Positions 35,120 through 43,852 of a stretch of DNA of 64,000 nucleotides are shown here, in pieces. The stretch comes from QNZT01 sp964651755 (lineage in GTDB: Bacteria; Campylobacterota; Campylobacteria; Campylobacterales; QNZT01): the NCBI GenBank assembly GCA_964651755.1, contig CAZYZD010000001.1:4874-68873 (forward strand), written 5' to 3'. Each line of letters begins with the position of its first letter. The first letter of the stretch is position 1. The notes below the pieces were generated by a model. It was given only the letters and a program-made list of their open reading frames with translations. It was not told where the DNA came from and ran no database searches. The translations under genes were made by a program, and so were the position numbers.

Positions 35120-35158
35120 ACGCTTTGTAGTAGGTTATTTTATAAAGGAGGTACTACG

Positions 35159-37762
35159 ATGAAATCTATCGTAAAGAAACTGTCGCTGATTGCAATCAGT
35201 ACGATGGTAGGTGTGACGTTGGGTAACGCCGCAACCGAGCTTGACAAGGTCATGAAAGAGAGAGGTCTTTCTCAGGCTGACTTGCTCGCTGCAGCGAAAA
35301 CCTATACACCTAGTGGTGGAAGGGACAAATATATCGTTTTCAGTTCAGGAGGACAATCCGGACAGATTATGGCATATGGTGTTCCATCTATGAGAATTTT
35401 AAAATATATCGGTGTATTTACACCGGAACCATGGCAAGGTTGGGGTTATGATGATGACACCAAAAAAGTACTTGCACAGGGAAATATCCGCGGAAAGAAG
35501 ATCACATGGGGTGACACACACCACCCTGCTATCTCAGAAACCGACGGTAAATACGACGGTAAATGGCTTGTCATCAATGATAAAGCGAACCCTCGTATCG
35601 CAGTTATTGATCTGAGTGACTTTGTTACAAAACAGATCGTTGTCAATCCGGTTTTCAAATCTGATCACGGTGGAGCTTTCTTCACACCAAACTCAGAATA
35701 TATCCTGGAAGCCTGCCAGTATGGTGCACCTCTGGATAACAACTATCATCCGATTGAAGAGTATGCAGAAACTTATCGTGGTGGTGTAACGGTTTGGAAA
35801 TTTGATCATGAAAAAGGAAAAATTCTTCCGGATCAATCTTTCACAATCGAAATGCCTGCCTATATGCAAGATCTTTCCGACGCTGGTAAAGAAGCTTGTG
35901 ACGGATGGGGTTTTACCAATTCATTTAACTCAGAGATGTATACCGGTGGTATCGAAAAAGGTCTTCCTCCATTTGAAGCGGGATGTAGCCGTAATGACAC
36001 TGACTTTTTGCATGTCTACAACTGGAAAAAACTTGCTGAACTTGCCAAAGATGACAAAAATGTCAAAATTATTAATGGACACAGAGTTGTTCCTATTGAT
36101 GTAGCAGTCAAAAATGATGCACTTTTCTTGATTCCTGAACCAAAATCACCTCACGGTGTTGATGTTTCACCAGATGGTAAATATATCGTTGTTTGTGGTA
36201 AACTTGATACACATGCAACAGTTTACTCTTGGGAAAAAATCCAAAAGCTGATCAAAGCAAAAGATTTTGTTGGAAAAGATCCATATGGTATTCCAATTCT
36301 TGATCTCAAAAAGACAGCGCATTGTCAGGCAGAGCTGGGTCTTGGGCCACTACATAACCAGTATGGACCAAAATGGAAAACAGATGGAGAAATCTATACT
36401 TCACTTTATGTTGATTCTCAGGTTGTAAGATGGAACTATCTTACTTGTAAAGTTACAGATCGTCAAAATGTTAACTACAACATCGGTCACCTTTGCGGAA
36501 TGGAAGGAAAATCTCGTGATCCTCAGGGTGATTATATCATTGCTCTGAACAAACTTGCTATCGACAGATTTAACGAAATTGGACCATTGCATCCACAAAA
36601 CCATCAGTTGATAGATATTCGCGGTAAAAAGATGCAACTACTTTACGATATGCCGGTACCACTGGGTGAACCACACCAGGCGGTTGCTATCAGAGCATCT
36701 AAACTACATACGCATGTACGTTACAAAATGGGTACAAATGCTTTCACAGGTAAAATCCATGAAGGTAAAACACTTGCAGGTCAGGAAAAAATTGTTAGAA
36801 AAGGTAACCATGTTTATGTTTACGGTACAGTGGTCAGATCACACATCAACCCTGAGCACGTAACAGTAAACAAAGGCGATACTGTTACTTTCTATCTGAC
36901 AAACCTTGAGAGAGCAGAAGATGAGACACATGGTTTTACAGTAGACCAATACAATATCCATACATCACTTGAGCCGGGTAAAACTGTTGCAGTTACTTTC
37001 AAAGCAGATCTGGAAGGTGTATTCCCTTACTATTGTACAGAGTTCTGTTCAGCACTTCACCTGGAGATGATGGGTTACCTGCTTGTCAAAGATCCAAACA
37101 AAAAATATGTTAGTGCTGCAAAACTAAAACGTGCAAAAATGTCACCTGAGCAACTAAAAGCTGAGTATGACAAAACAGTTGCAACAAACAAAGCAACAGA
37201 TGCTGTTATCCAAAGTGTTGTGAAATTCCTCAAAGAAAACCACTATGAGAAATATCCAACAGTCAAAGCACTTGTTGAAGATGCACTTGACCAATATGGT
37301 AAAATCCCTGAGCAGAAAAAACATTCTGATGAAGCTGTTAAAGAAGGTGATCTTGAAAAAGCAATTCTCTTCGAAAACATGATCTGGCAATACATGGTTA
37401 AAACTGCTGACGTTGGTATTAGAGCTAAAGACCTTCTTGTAACAAAAGTTGCATCACCTATGAGTGAAGCAGCACAAAGAGGTAAAGAAGCATTCTTAGA
37501 AGGCGGTTGTAACGGTTGTCACGTTGTTGGAAAAGTAAGTTCCGGACCAGATTTGGTTGGTGTTCTCAGCCGACATGAAAATGGTGAGCAGTGGGTAAAA
37601 GAGTTTATCTTGAAACCTGAATCTAAATACAAAGATCCATATGTTGAATCTATGATTAACTACTTTAACCTCAGAATGCCTAACCAAGGTATGAGTGAGA
37701 AACAAGCTAAGGATATCATTGAATATCTCAAATGGATCGACAAGAACGCTAACTTGTTCTAA
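35159..37762 (+). CDS. nosZ: nitrous oxide reductase, clade II (Sec-type) with C-terminal cytochrome c domain
   Basis: Periplasmic copper enzyme reducing N2O to N2, 867 residues. The signal peptide (to about residue 23, GNA) has no twin arginine, which marks the Sec-exported clade II. The seven-bladed CuZ propeller shows DTHHP (about 118) and later His ligands (for example PHGVDVSPDGKY near 330). The CuA domain has YYCTEFCSALHLEMMGY (Cys near 626 and 630, His 634, Met 637). After residue 770 an extra mono-haem domain (CNGCH near 784) is fused, as in Wolinella and Sulfurimonas. Control is by the Crp/Fnr box upstream. A strong terminator follows. Confidence 0.98.
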   Translation: MKSIVKKLSLIAISTMVGVTLGNAATELDKVMKERGLSQADLLAAAKTYTPSGGRDKYIVFSSGGQSGQIMAYGVPSMRILKYIGVFTPEPWQGWGYDDDTKKVLAQGNIRGKKITWGDTHHPAISETDGKYDGKWLVINDKANPRIAVIDLSDFVTKQIVVNPVFKSDHGGAFFTPNSEYILEACQYGAPLDNNYHPIEEYAETYRGGVTVWKFDHEKGKILPDQSFTIEMPAYMQDLSDAGKEACDGWGFTNSFNSEMYTGGIEKGLPPFEAGCSRNDTDFLHVYNWKKLAELAKDDKNVKIINGHRVVPIDVAVKNDALFLIPEPKSPHGVDVSPDGKYIVVCGKLDTHATVYSWEKIQKLIKAKDFVGKDPYGIPILDLKKTAHCQAELGLGPLHNQYGPKWKTDGEIYTSLYVDSQVVRWNYLTCKVTDRQNVNYNIGHLCGMEGKSRDPQGDYIIALNKLAIDRFNEIGPLHPQNHQLIDIRGKKMQLLYDMPVPLGEPHQAVAIRASKLHTHVRYKMGTNAFTGKIHEGKTLAGQEKIVRKGNHVYVYGTVVRSHINPEHVTVNKGDTVTFYLTNLERAEDETHGFTVDQYNIHTSLEPGKTVAVTFKADLEGVFPYYCTEFCSALHLEMMGYLLVKDPNKKYVSAAKLKRAKMSPEQLKAEYDKTVATNKATDAVIQSVVKFLKENHYEKYPTVKALVEDALDQYGKIPEQKKHSDEAVKEGDLEKAILFENMIWQYMVKTADVGIRAKDLLVTKVASPMSEAAQRGKEAFLEGGCNGCHVVGKVSSGPDLVGVLSRHENGEQWVKEFILKPESKYKDPYVESMINYFNLRMPNQGMSEKQAKDIIEYLKWIDKNANLF

Positions 37763-37775
37763 TCTTTCTTTCTAT

Positions 37776-37810
37776 AAAGATGGCGGGGATTTCCCCGTCA
37801 TCTTTTTTTT
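37776..37810 (+). terminator. strong intrinsic terminator between nosZ and nosB
   Basis: A 13-pair stem (AAAGATG, G-T wobble, CGGGG with CCCCG, CATCTTT) around an ATTT loop, ending in eight or more T residues. It is the best rho-independent terminator in the window. Because the other nos genes lie downstream, it should limit read-through from nosZ. Confidence 0.9.
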
Positions 37811-37837
37811 ATCTACTATTATGCTCTTGATTGAGGG

Positions 37838-37853
37838 TATAATAGTGTATAAT
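37838..37853 (+). promoter_or_regulatory. two TATAAT boxes upstream of nosB
   Basis: Perfect TATAAT hexamers at 37838-37843 and 37848-37853, ten bases apart, follow the nosZ terminator and precede nosB by 46-60 bases. No convincing -35 element is seen, which is usual in this phylum. They suggest a separate promoter for the accessory nos genes. Confidence 0.5.
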
Positions 37854-37898
37854 TATTAAAGTAACTTATAACATAATATCAGTAGAAGGATGGGGGAA

Positions 37899-38693
37899 AT
37901 GAATAAATCTTATATGAAATCAAGAATATTCACATTTTTGGCATTTGCGATACTCATGTACGCATTTGTCATACCGGCAGTATTTACGCATAATGTCGTA
38001 GAACTGAAAGAAGAAGGAAAAGGTGATAAAATCTCAGAACTCTCTATAAAAGTCTGGGATTTTTACAATAAGAATGCATACAAGAGCCCTACTGTACCTA
38101 AAGATGTTGCAGGGAACCTCAAAAGATTGATTGAAGAAGATATGGAAGTGGGTGTTGCCACAATGCCTATCTGGTATGTAGCACTTGAAGCACCAAACTA
38201 TCCAAAAGAGTCATTTCCTGAGGGAATTCCGGTTTACTACCATTTCGACGGATTTAGCGGAGATGTTTTTGAGATGGAAACCATCAACCACTTTATCGGT
38301 ATGGATCCTATGAAAAGAGGTGCGCCTTACCTAAGAGCTGCTGCGCCTTATGCCCTGGTTTTTGTAGCACTGCTTTTTATTCTTTATATGCTATACGATG
38401 CGAAAATTCTGGATTATCTTATGCTTATACCGGTTGCACTTCCTGTAATCTTCCTTGGTTTTTATGCCTATTGGCTCTACTGGTTCGGTCATCATATGCA
38501 TGACTGGGGAGCATTTAAAATCAAACCGTTTATGCCAACCGTTTTTGGAGATGGAAAAGTAGCACAGTTTACAACACACTCCTACCCGACTACCGGTTTC
38601 TGGTTATTGATTGCGATCAGTATTTTAAGCCTTCTGGCAATTGTTTCCAAGAAAAAAGCCAGACGACTTGCGCAAGAACAAGAAAAAAAATAA
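37899..38693 (+). CDS. nosB: NosB, membrane protein of the clade II nos cluster
   Basis: A membrane protein of about 264 residues found only with clade II nosZ. There is an N-terminal helix (about residues 8-27), a periplasmic part of about 115 residues, then three to four helices (about 150-170, 180-205, 240-258) with a HHMHDWGAF motif between them. I chose the ATG at 37899, with AGAAGG nine bases upstream; an ATG at 37890 sits directly against that site. Its biochemical role is not established; electron supply or assembly of NosZ has been proposed for the cluster. Confidence 0.88.
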   Translation: MNKSYMKSRIFTFLAFAILMYAFVIPAVFTHNVVELKEEGKGDKISELSIKVWDFYNKNAYKSPTVPKDVAGNLKRLIEEDMEVGVATMPIWYVALEAPNYPKESFPEGIPVYYHFDGFSGDVFEMETINHFIGMDPMKRGAPYLRAAAPYALVFVALLFILYMLYDAKILDYLMLIPVALPVIFLGFYAYWLYWFGHHMHDWGAFKIKPFMPTVFGDGKVAQFTTHSYPTTGFWLLIAISILSLLAIVSKKKARRLAQEQEKK

Positions 38694-38712
38694 ATAATTA
38701 GGAATTCAAATT

Positions 38713-39930
38713 ATGAAAGCTGCTTTGGTTTTACTCCTTTTCGCATTGTCACTGAACGCAAATCTTTTGCAAGATGCTATCGACAATGCAAAAGAGGGTT
38801 CAAAACTGCAGCTGCCTGCGGGAGTTTATAAAGGAAATATCGTTATAAACAAACCGCTGATTATTGAGGGAGCAAGCAAAAAAACAGTGATTGAAGGTGA
38901 TGGTAAAGGTACCGTTGTTACTATCTCAACCTCATTTGTCACTCTTAAAAATCTCACTATAAGACGCAGTGGAGATCAACATGAAAGAGTCGATGCAGGT
39001 GTATCGCTCAAAAAAGTACACCACTGCAATATACTGAATTGCCATATAGAAGATGCACTGTTTGGTATTGACCTTCAGGAGACACATGAATCCAATATCA
39101 GTAACAATTTCATTACCTCCAAACCTTTTGACCTGGGACTGCGCGGGGATGCCATCCGGCTTTGGTACAGCAATGACAACATCCTGACACATAACCATAT
39201 AACCAAATCAAGAGATTTTGTTGTCTGGTATTCTCATGGAAATTTGATTGCAAATAATTACGGCGAATTTGGCAGATATTCTCTACACTTCATGTATACC
39301 GGAAAAAATATCGTTAAAAACAATGAATTTGTACATAATTCGGTCGGTATCTTTTTTATGTATTCCAAGGACACCATCGCCACAGGAAATATTGTTAAAA
39401 ACTCACTGGGTACAACAGGTCTTGGAATTGGTCTTAAAGATTGTTCCAACTATACTATCAAAGAAAATAAAATACTCTATTGTGCCAGAGGACTCTATGT
39501 TGACAGATCACCTTTTGAACCCGATACCGTCAACCATATAGAAGACAATTATATTCTCTATAATAGTGAAGGTGTGCGTTTTCACTCTTTGAGTCTGCAC
39601 AATATATTTAAAGGAAATATCATCAAAGGCAATATTGAAGCAGTAGTCAACGATTCATACAACACAAAAGTCACAGAAAATGTCTGGGACGGTAACTACT
39701 GGGACAACTACGAAGGCTTTGACAAAGATGGTGACGGTATCGGGGATACACCGCACAATCTGTATTACTATGCTGACAAAATGTGGCTTTTAAATCCAAA
39801 TGTAAAGTTTTTTTACGGTTCGCCGGTCATCTCAATATTGAATTTTCTGGCAAAACTGGCACCTATCTCGGAGCCTGTAAGATTACTGACTGATGAACAT
39901 CCTAAAATGATGGAGGGGAAAATATTATGA
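38713..39930 (+). CDS. nosD: NosD, periplasmic copper-site maturation protein
   Basis: A 405-residue exported protein needed for CuZ assembly, working with the NosFY ABC transporter. There is a signal peptide to about residue 17. The body is a right-handed parallel beta helix with CASH-type repeats, seen as regular N-x-I/F and G-I units (for example NILNCHIEDALFGIDL, NNFITSKPFDLG, NNEFVHNSVGIFF). Near the end is the NosD signature NVWDGNYWDNYEGFDKDGDGIGD (about residue 320). It overlaps nosG by four bases (ATGA). Confidence 0.95.
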   Translation: MKAALVLLLFALSLNANLLQDAIDNAKEGSKLQLPAGVYKGNIVINKPLIIEGASKKTVIEGDGKGTVVTISTSFVTLKNLTIRRSGDQHERVDAGVSLKKVHHCNILNCHIEDALFGIDLQETHESNISNNFITSKPFDLGLRGDAIRLWYSNDNILTHNHITKSRDFVVWYSHGNLIANNYGEFGRYSLHFMYTGKNIVKNNEFVHNSVGIFFMYSKDTIATGNIVKNSLGTTGLGIGLKDCSNYTIKENKILYCARGLYVDRSPFEPDTVNHIEDNYILYNSEGVRFHSLSLHNIFKGNIIKGNIEAVVNDSYNTKVTENVWDGNYWDNYEGFDKDGDGIGDTPHNLYYYADKMWLLNPNVKFFYGSPVISILNFLAKLAPISEPVRLLTDEHPKMMEGKIL

Positions 39931-40724
39931 CACCAGAAGAGAAAAAAAGAAGAGACTTTGTTAAACAGGTAACAGGTCTTGGGGTTTTGGGTGTTGCCGC
40001 AGCAGCAGGTATTTACTATGCACCAAAACTCAAGATGGAAAAGCCAATTCTCAGACCTCCCGGGGCAGTCGACGAGGAGGATTATCTCAAGCTATGTATC
40101 AAATGTGGACAATGTCTGCAAGTATGTCCCTATGATTCTATTCTTTTAGAGGATATTGAAGGAGGGGCAAGTTTAGGAATGGCATATATCGATCCACTGA
40201 AACGCGGTTGCTATCTTTGTGAAGCATTCCCATGTATACTTGCCTGCCCTACCGGAGCACTTGATCATGAAAAAGATGAAATCAAATATGTTCATATGGG
40301 TATGGCAGTCATTGTCAATGAGTCAGCATGTCTGGCACTCAAAAATGAACCCGTTCCGGACAAAGCGATTGACCGTATTTATGATCATACAAAAATTCTA
40401 AGCAAAGAGGAACATACAGCACATAAAGTAATTATGCGCGGTGATGAAAATGAAAAAGAACAATTACAGAAAAAAGTTCTGGAAGATCTTGAAAAATTCA
40501 GAGGTAAACAGTGTACCATCTGTGCAGATTTATGTCCTTTTCATCCAAATCCACAGGATGCAATCGGCATGGTTTCCAAAAATGGTGGACTCATACCTGA
40601 AATCAGAGAAGCGTGTGTTGGATGCGGAGCCTGTGTAGAGCTTTGTCCTACACAAGTACTCAACATCGTACCAAGAGCGACATATGACGATATTTACGGG
40701 AAGGGAAAACAAAACAATGGCTAA
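39927..40724 (+). CDS. nosG: NosG, ferredoxin-type quinol dehydrogenase component (NapG-like)
   Basis: A 265-residue iron-sulfur protein. The N-terminus has a twin-arginine signal (KKRRDFVKQVTG, then a hydrophobic stretch), so it is probably exported folded. Four [4Fe-4S] motifs are visible: CIKCGQCLQVCP (about residue 55), CYLCEAFPCILACP (about 95), CTICADLCP (about 195) and CVGCGACVELCP (about 232). With NosH it is thought to pass electrons from menaquinol to the cytochromes serving NosZ. Its gene overlaps nosD by four bases and nosC1 by eight. Confidence 0.94.
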   Translation: MTPEEKKRRDFVKQVTGLGVLGVAAAAGIYYAPKLKMEKPILRPPGAVDEEDYLKLCIKCGQCLQVCPYDSILLEDIEGGASLGMAYIDPLKRGCYLCEAFPCILACPTGALDHEKDEIKYVHMGMAVIVNESACLALKNEPVPDKAIDRIYDHTKILSKEEHTAHKVIMRGDENEKEQLQKKVLEDLEKFRGKQCTICADLCPFHPNPQDAIGMVSKNGGLIPEIREACVGCGACVELCPTQVLNIVPRATYDDIYGKGKQNNG

Positions 40725-41283
40725 AAAAAACTGGATCATTATCTATGCTCTGGCACTGCTGTTAGCAGGTTGTGGCGGTGATAGTGCAAAACAAGAGACA
40801 AAAAGTGAAGCATCTGCTCCACAGATCAAAGTAACCGAAGGTGCTGTAGATACAACCGTCAAAGAGGGTGCTTCCAAAAGCAACAGCGGACAGTTTTACT
40901 ACTCATACAATAAAGAGAAAAATACAAGCAACTACAATTCTGAGGAAAATAAACCAAGAACTACTATCGATGCTTACCTCAACATCAAATCACCTTATGA
41001 AAGAGTACGTATCACTATGATGATCAAACGTTTAAGCAGCGATTATATCATCAAGTGTTCACCATGTCATGATGATTATGCAAACGGTGTCATCGGTCCT
41101 TCTCTTCTGGGAAAAGATGCACAGTTTATCTATGAGAGAATCATGGATTTCAAAACCGGTAAAAAGAAAAATGTTCTGATGAAAGAGTTGATTTCTCAAA
41201 TTGATGATACAAAACTGAAATCTATGGCGGAAGAGATCGCCAACTTTAACAAAGAGATCTTAAAAATGAGGAGAGGGAAATGA
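40717..41283 (+). CDS. nosC1: NosC1, mono-haem cytochrome c lipoprotein
   Basis: A c-type cytochrome of about 188 residues, probably a membrane lipoprotein: the lipobox LLLAGC ends at Cys19. A low-complexity charged linker is followed by one haem site, CSPCH (about residue 112), in a short class I cytochrome fold with the distal GPSLLGKD motif. I chose the ATG at 40717, which puts the lipoprotein signal at the N-terminus; an upstream ATG at 40684 lies inside nosG. It is an electron carrier between NosGH and NosZ. Its stop overlaps the next start as ATGA. Confidence 0.92.
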   Translation: MAKKNWIIIYALALLLAGCGGDSAKQETKSEASAPQIKVTEGAVDTTVKEGASKSNSGQFYYSYNKEKNTSNYNSEENKPRTTIDAYLNIKSPYERVRITMMIKRLSSDYIIKCSPCHDDYANGVIGPSLLGKDAQFIYERIMDFKTGKKKNVLMKELISQIDDTKLKSMAEEIANFNKEILKMRRGK

Positions 41284-41813
41284 TAAAACACATAATAGCA
41301 CTGATTGCTTTACTGCTTGCCATCTGGGCTTCGATCTATATGATGGGACTTGACAAGGAAGTGGAAAAGCTGGATCGTATTTCAGCACTGATTAAAAGTA
41401 CAGCGATGGAAGATAAAAAAATCAAAGTACAAACTCATCAGCAAACTGCACCACAAACGCAGAATACTCAAAGTTCTACTGCAACAACGGAAAGCAGCAA
41501 AGATAAAGAGATTGCAGAAAAACTTAAAGCACTCAAAGAAAAAGCAGGAAATATTGCTGCATTTAAAGTAAGTCCACTTTACAAAAAAAGCTGTGCTTCT
41601 TGTCATGGAGCAACTGGTGAAGGTGTAATTGGTCCAAAATTACGAGGAGATTCTAAAGAAAAAGTTTTACAAGCGCTGAAAGATTTTAAAAGCGGAAAAC
41701 GAAAAAACTATGTCATGTATGGACTTTTGGGCAATATCAGCGATGCACAAATTGAAGAATTGGCAGAAGAGATCTCAACTTTTCAAGCTAAGCTAGAAGC
41801 AGCCAACAAATAA
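41280..41813 (+). CDS. nosC2: NosC2, membrane-anchored mono-haem cytochrome c
   Basis: A 177-residue cytochrome c with one N-terminal membrane helix (about residues 3-22), a Lys/Gln/Thr-rich linker (about 35-85) and one haem site CASCH (about 106), followed by GATGEGVIGPKLRGDS. The C-terminal half resembles NosC1 (KDFKSGKRKNYVM against MDFKTGKKKNVLM), so the two arose by duplication. It is expected to shuttle electrons toward the cytochrome domain of NosZ. ATGA overlap with nosC1. Confidence 0.92.
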   Translation: MIKHIIALIALLLAIWASIYMMGLDKEVEKLDRISALIKSTAMEDKKIKVQTHQQTAPQTQNTQSSTATTESSKDKEIAEKLKALKEKAGNIAAFKVSPLYKKSCASCHGATGEGVIGPKLRGDSKEKVLQALKDFKSGKRKNYVMYGLLGNISDAQIEELAEEISTFQAKLEAANK

Positions 41814-41841
41814 ACAGATATATTATCTAAGGAGGGGAAAA

Positions 41842-42753
41842 ATGGATAGATATAATGCCAGTGTAAGAGACTTGATCAATGCTCCTTTTTGGTCAACCTT
41901 TTACTATAAAACCAAAGAGGGTAAGACCAAACTCACTATCCGTGCTTGGAGATGGCTGAGTATTATTATCATCAATGTGCTCTTTTTCCTCTCCTTTCAT
42001 ATCGATATACAATTTTTGGAAGGTACACTTAACGGATCAAGACTTTTGGGTTTTCACCTGATTGATCCTTTTACCGCACTGGAAATTTTTGCAGCAGAAC
42101 ACCATATTCATACCAATGTCATCATTGGAAGTCTTACACTGATTGCTTTCTATTTTCTGGCAGGCGGTAAAGCATACTGTGCCTGGGTATGCCCCTATGG
42201 TATGCTCAGTGAAATAGGAGAGTATTTTCACCAAAAACTGGTACGAAAAAAAATTATCAAAGAGAGAAAATTCAACCCAAATATCCGTTTTTTCTTCTGG
42301 GCAGTCTTTTTAATAGCCGCATTTGTCGACGGTTATCTTGTTTTTGAGGTTATCAATCCTATTGGAATTGTCAGCCGTGCTATTACTTACGGATGGAGTC
42401 TGGCACTGGTTTGGGTAATCGTCATCCTTCTTTTTGAGATCTTTTACTCCAGAAGAGCTTGGTGTAAATATATCTGCCCTGTAGGTACTACTTATAACTT
42501 TGTCGGCTGGGCAAGCCTTACCAAAGTACAATGGGATATGAACAAATGCGACCACTGCGGTGCTTGTTTAAATGCCTGCTTTGAAGATCATGTACTCGAA
42601 TTTATCAAACCAAAATATGATAAAAAACGTGCAGAAAAAGGTATTGATAAACAGCTGGTTGTCAATGGTGACTGTACACTTTGCGGTCGCTGTTTCGATG
42701 TCTGCCATACTGATGCATACAATTATGACTTCAGATTGAAAGATTTGGTGTAA
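41842..42753 (+). CDS. nosH: NosH, membrane quinol dehydrogenase ferredoxin subunit (NapH-like)
   Basis: A 303-residue polytopic protein with four to five helices (first at about residues 40-60). The periplasm-side cysteine motifs typical of NapH are present: AYCAWVCPYG (about 113) and AWCKYICPVG (about 210). Two cytoplasmic [4Fe-4S] clusters follow: CDHCGACLNAC (about 235) and CTLCGRCFDVC (about 280). It probably oxidises menaquinol and hands electrons to NosG. GGAGGGG precedes the ATG; the next gene starts directly after its stop. Confidence 0.95.
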   Translation: MDRYNASVRDLINAPFWSTFYYKTKEGKTKLTIRAWRWLSIIIINVLFFLSFHIDIQFLEGTLNGSRLLGFHLIDPFTALEIFAAEHHIHTNVIIGSLTLIAFYFLAGGKAYCAWVCPYGMLSEIGEYFHQKLVRKKIIKERKFNPNIRFFFWAVFLIAAFVDGYLVFEVINPIGIVSRAITYGWSLALVWVIVILLFEIFYSRRAWCKYICPVGTTYNFVGWASLTKVQWDMNKCDHCGACLNACFEDHVLEFIKPKYDKKRAEKGIDKQLVVNGDCTLCGRCFDVCHTDAYNYDFRLKDLV

Positions 42754-43395
42754 ATGTTAGTTATTGCAAAAGAGATTACAAAAAAGTTTATGGGTGAGTA
42801 TGTACTCGACCACATAGACCTTACAATCAACAAGGGCGACCGAATCGCCCTTATGGGACCAAACGGTGCCGGAAAAACAACATTGGTACGGGCAATGCTT
42901 GGCTTTTATCATCTTGACGGCGGGGAGATGAAAGTACTTTCTCACGATCCAGTCAAAGAGAGAGTAGAAGTACTCAAACATATCAGTTTTATTCCCCAAC
43001 TCCCTCCTCCGGTAAAACTGAGTATCGAAGAGTTACTCACTTTTGTAAGCAGAAGTTCCGGTATCTCAAAAGAGAAGATCTTCAGTGAGGCTTCCAGAAT
43101 GGATCTGGATCTTAAAAGCCATATCAGAAAACCTTTTTACAAACTCTCCGGAGGGATGAAACAAAAACTGCTTATTGCGATTGCCCTTTCCAAAAAGAGT
43201 GATCTTCTTATCTTTGATGAACCAACAGCAAATCTCGACCCAAAAGGAAGAGAACAGTTTTACGAACTTTTAAAAGAGATCAATCCAAAGTGTTCCACAC
43301 TTTTTATCACACACAGACTTGATGAAATCGAAGCGCTGGTCAACCGAAAAATCTATATGGATCTCGGAAAGGTGGTAGAAGATGAAAAACTATAA
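42754..43395 (+). CDS. nosF: NosF, ABC transporter ATP-binding protein
   Basis: A 213-residue ABC ATPase that powers NosY, in the maturation of the NosZ copper centre. Walker A is GPNGAGKTT (about residue 35), the signature LSGGMKQKLL is at about 131, and Walker B DLLIFDEPTANLDP is at about 150, with the switch His in ITHRLDE. The ATG follows the nosH stop with no gap (TAAATG), and its end overlaps the nosL lipoprotein gene by 14 bases. Confidence 0.95.
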   Translation: MLVIAKEITKKFMGEYVLDHIDLTINKGDRIALMGPNGAGKTTLVRAMLGFYHLDGGEMKVLSHDPVKERVEVLKHISFIPQLPPPVKLSIEELLTFVSRSSGISKEKIFSEASRMDLDLKSHIRKPFYKLSGGMKQKLLIAIALSKKSDLLIFDEPTANLDPKGREQFYELLKEINPKCSTLFITHRLDEIEALVNRKIYMDLGKVVEDEKL

Positions 43396-43852
43396 CCTTT
43401 TACTGATACTTCTCATCACACTGCTTTCACTTGGAGGGTGTGACAAAAAGATCAACAGTGGTCTGGAAAAAATGCACTGGGACAGAGACATGTGCGAACG
43501 CTGTAAAATGGCAATCTCAGAGCGAAAATTTGCCGTACAGATAATCGACCCAAAAACCCAAAAATCCTATAAATTTGACGATATCGGATGTGCAGTATTG
43601 TGGCTTGATGAAGAGAAAATCCCCTGGAAAGATGAAGCAAAAATCTGGATTACCGATGCAAAAACAGGTAAATGGATTGACGCCAGAAAAGCAATCTACA
43701 CTGACGACTCCATCACACCGATGGCATTTGGTTTTGCAGCCTATACCAAAGAGACTCTGCCCAAAAATCATCATACTCTTCCATTTGACGAAGTTGTCAA
43801 AAAAATATTCCTGATAGAAAAACTCAACACACAAAAGGTAGGTGCCCAATAA
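43382..43852 (+). CDS. nosL: NosL, copper chaperone lipoprotein
   Basis: A 156-residue lipoprotein (lipobox LSLGGC, Cys19) that delivers copper(I) to apo-NosZ. The NosL signature is clear: MCERCKMAISERKFAVQI (C-x2-C-x-M near residue 37), then YKFDDIGCAVLWL and a late TPMAFGFAAY segment. It lies between nosF and nosY, overlapping nosF by 14 bases and nosY by one (TAATG). Two further NosL-type proteins are in the window, at 31911-32609 and 44689-45150. Confidence 0.93.
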   Translation: MKNYNLLLILLITLLSLGGCDKKINSGLEKMHWDRDMCERCKMAISERKFAVQIIDPKTQKSYKFDDIGCAVLWLDEEKIPWKDEAKIWITDAKTGKWIDARKAIYTDDSITPMAFGFAAYTKETLPKNHHTLPFDEVVKKIFLIEKLNTQKVGAQ

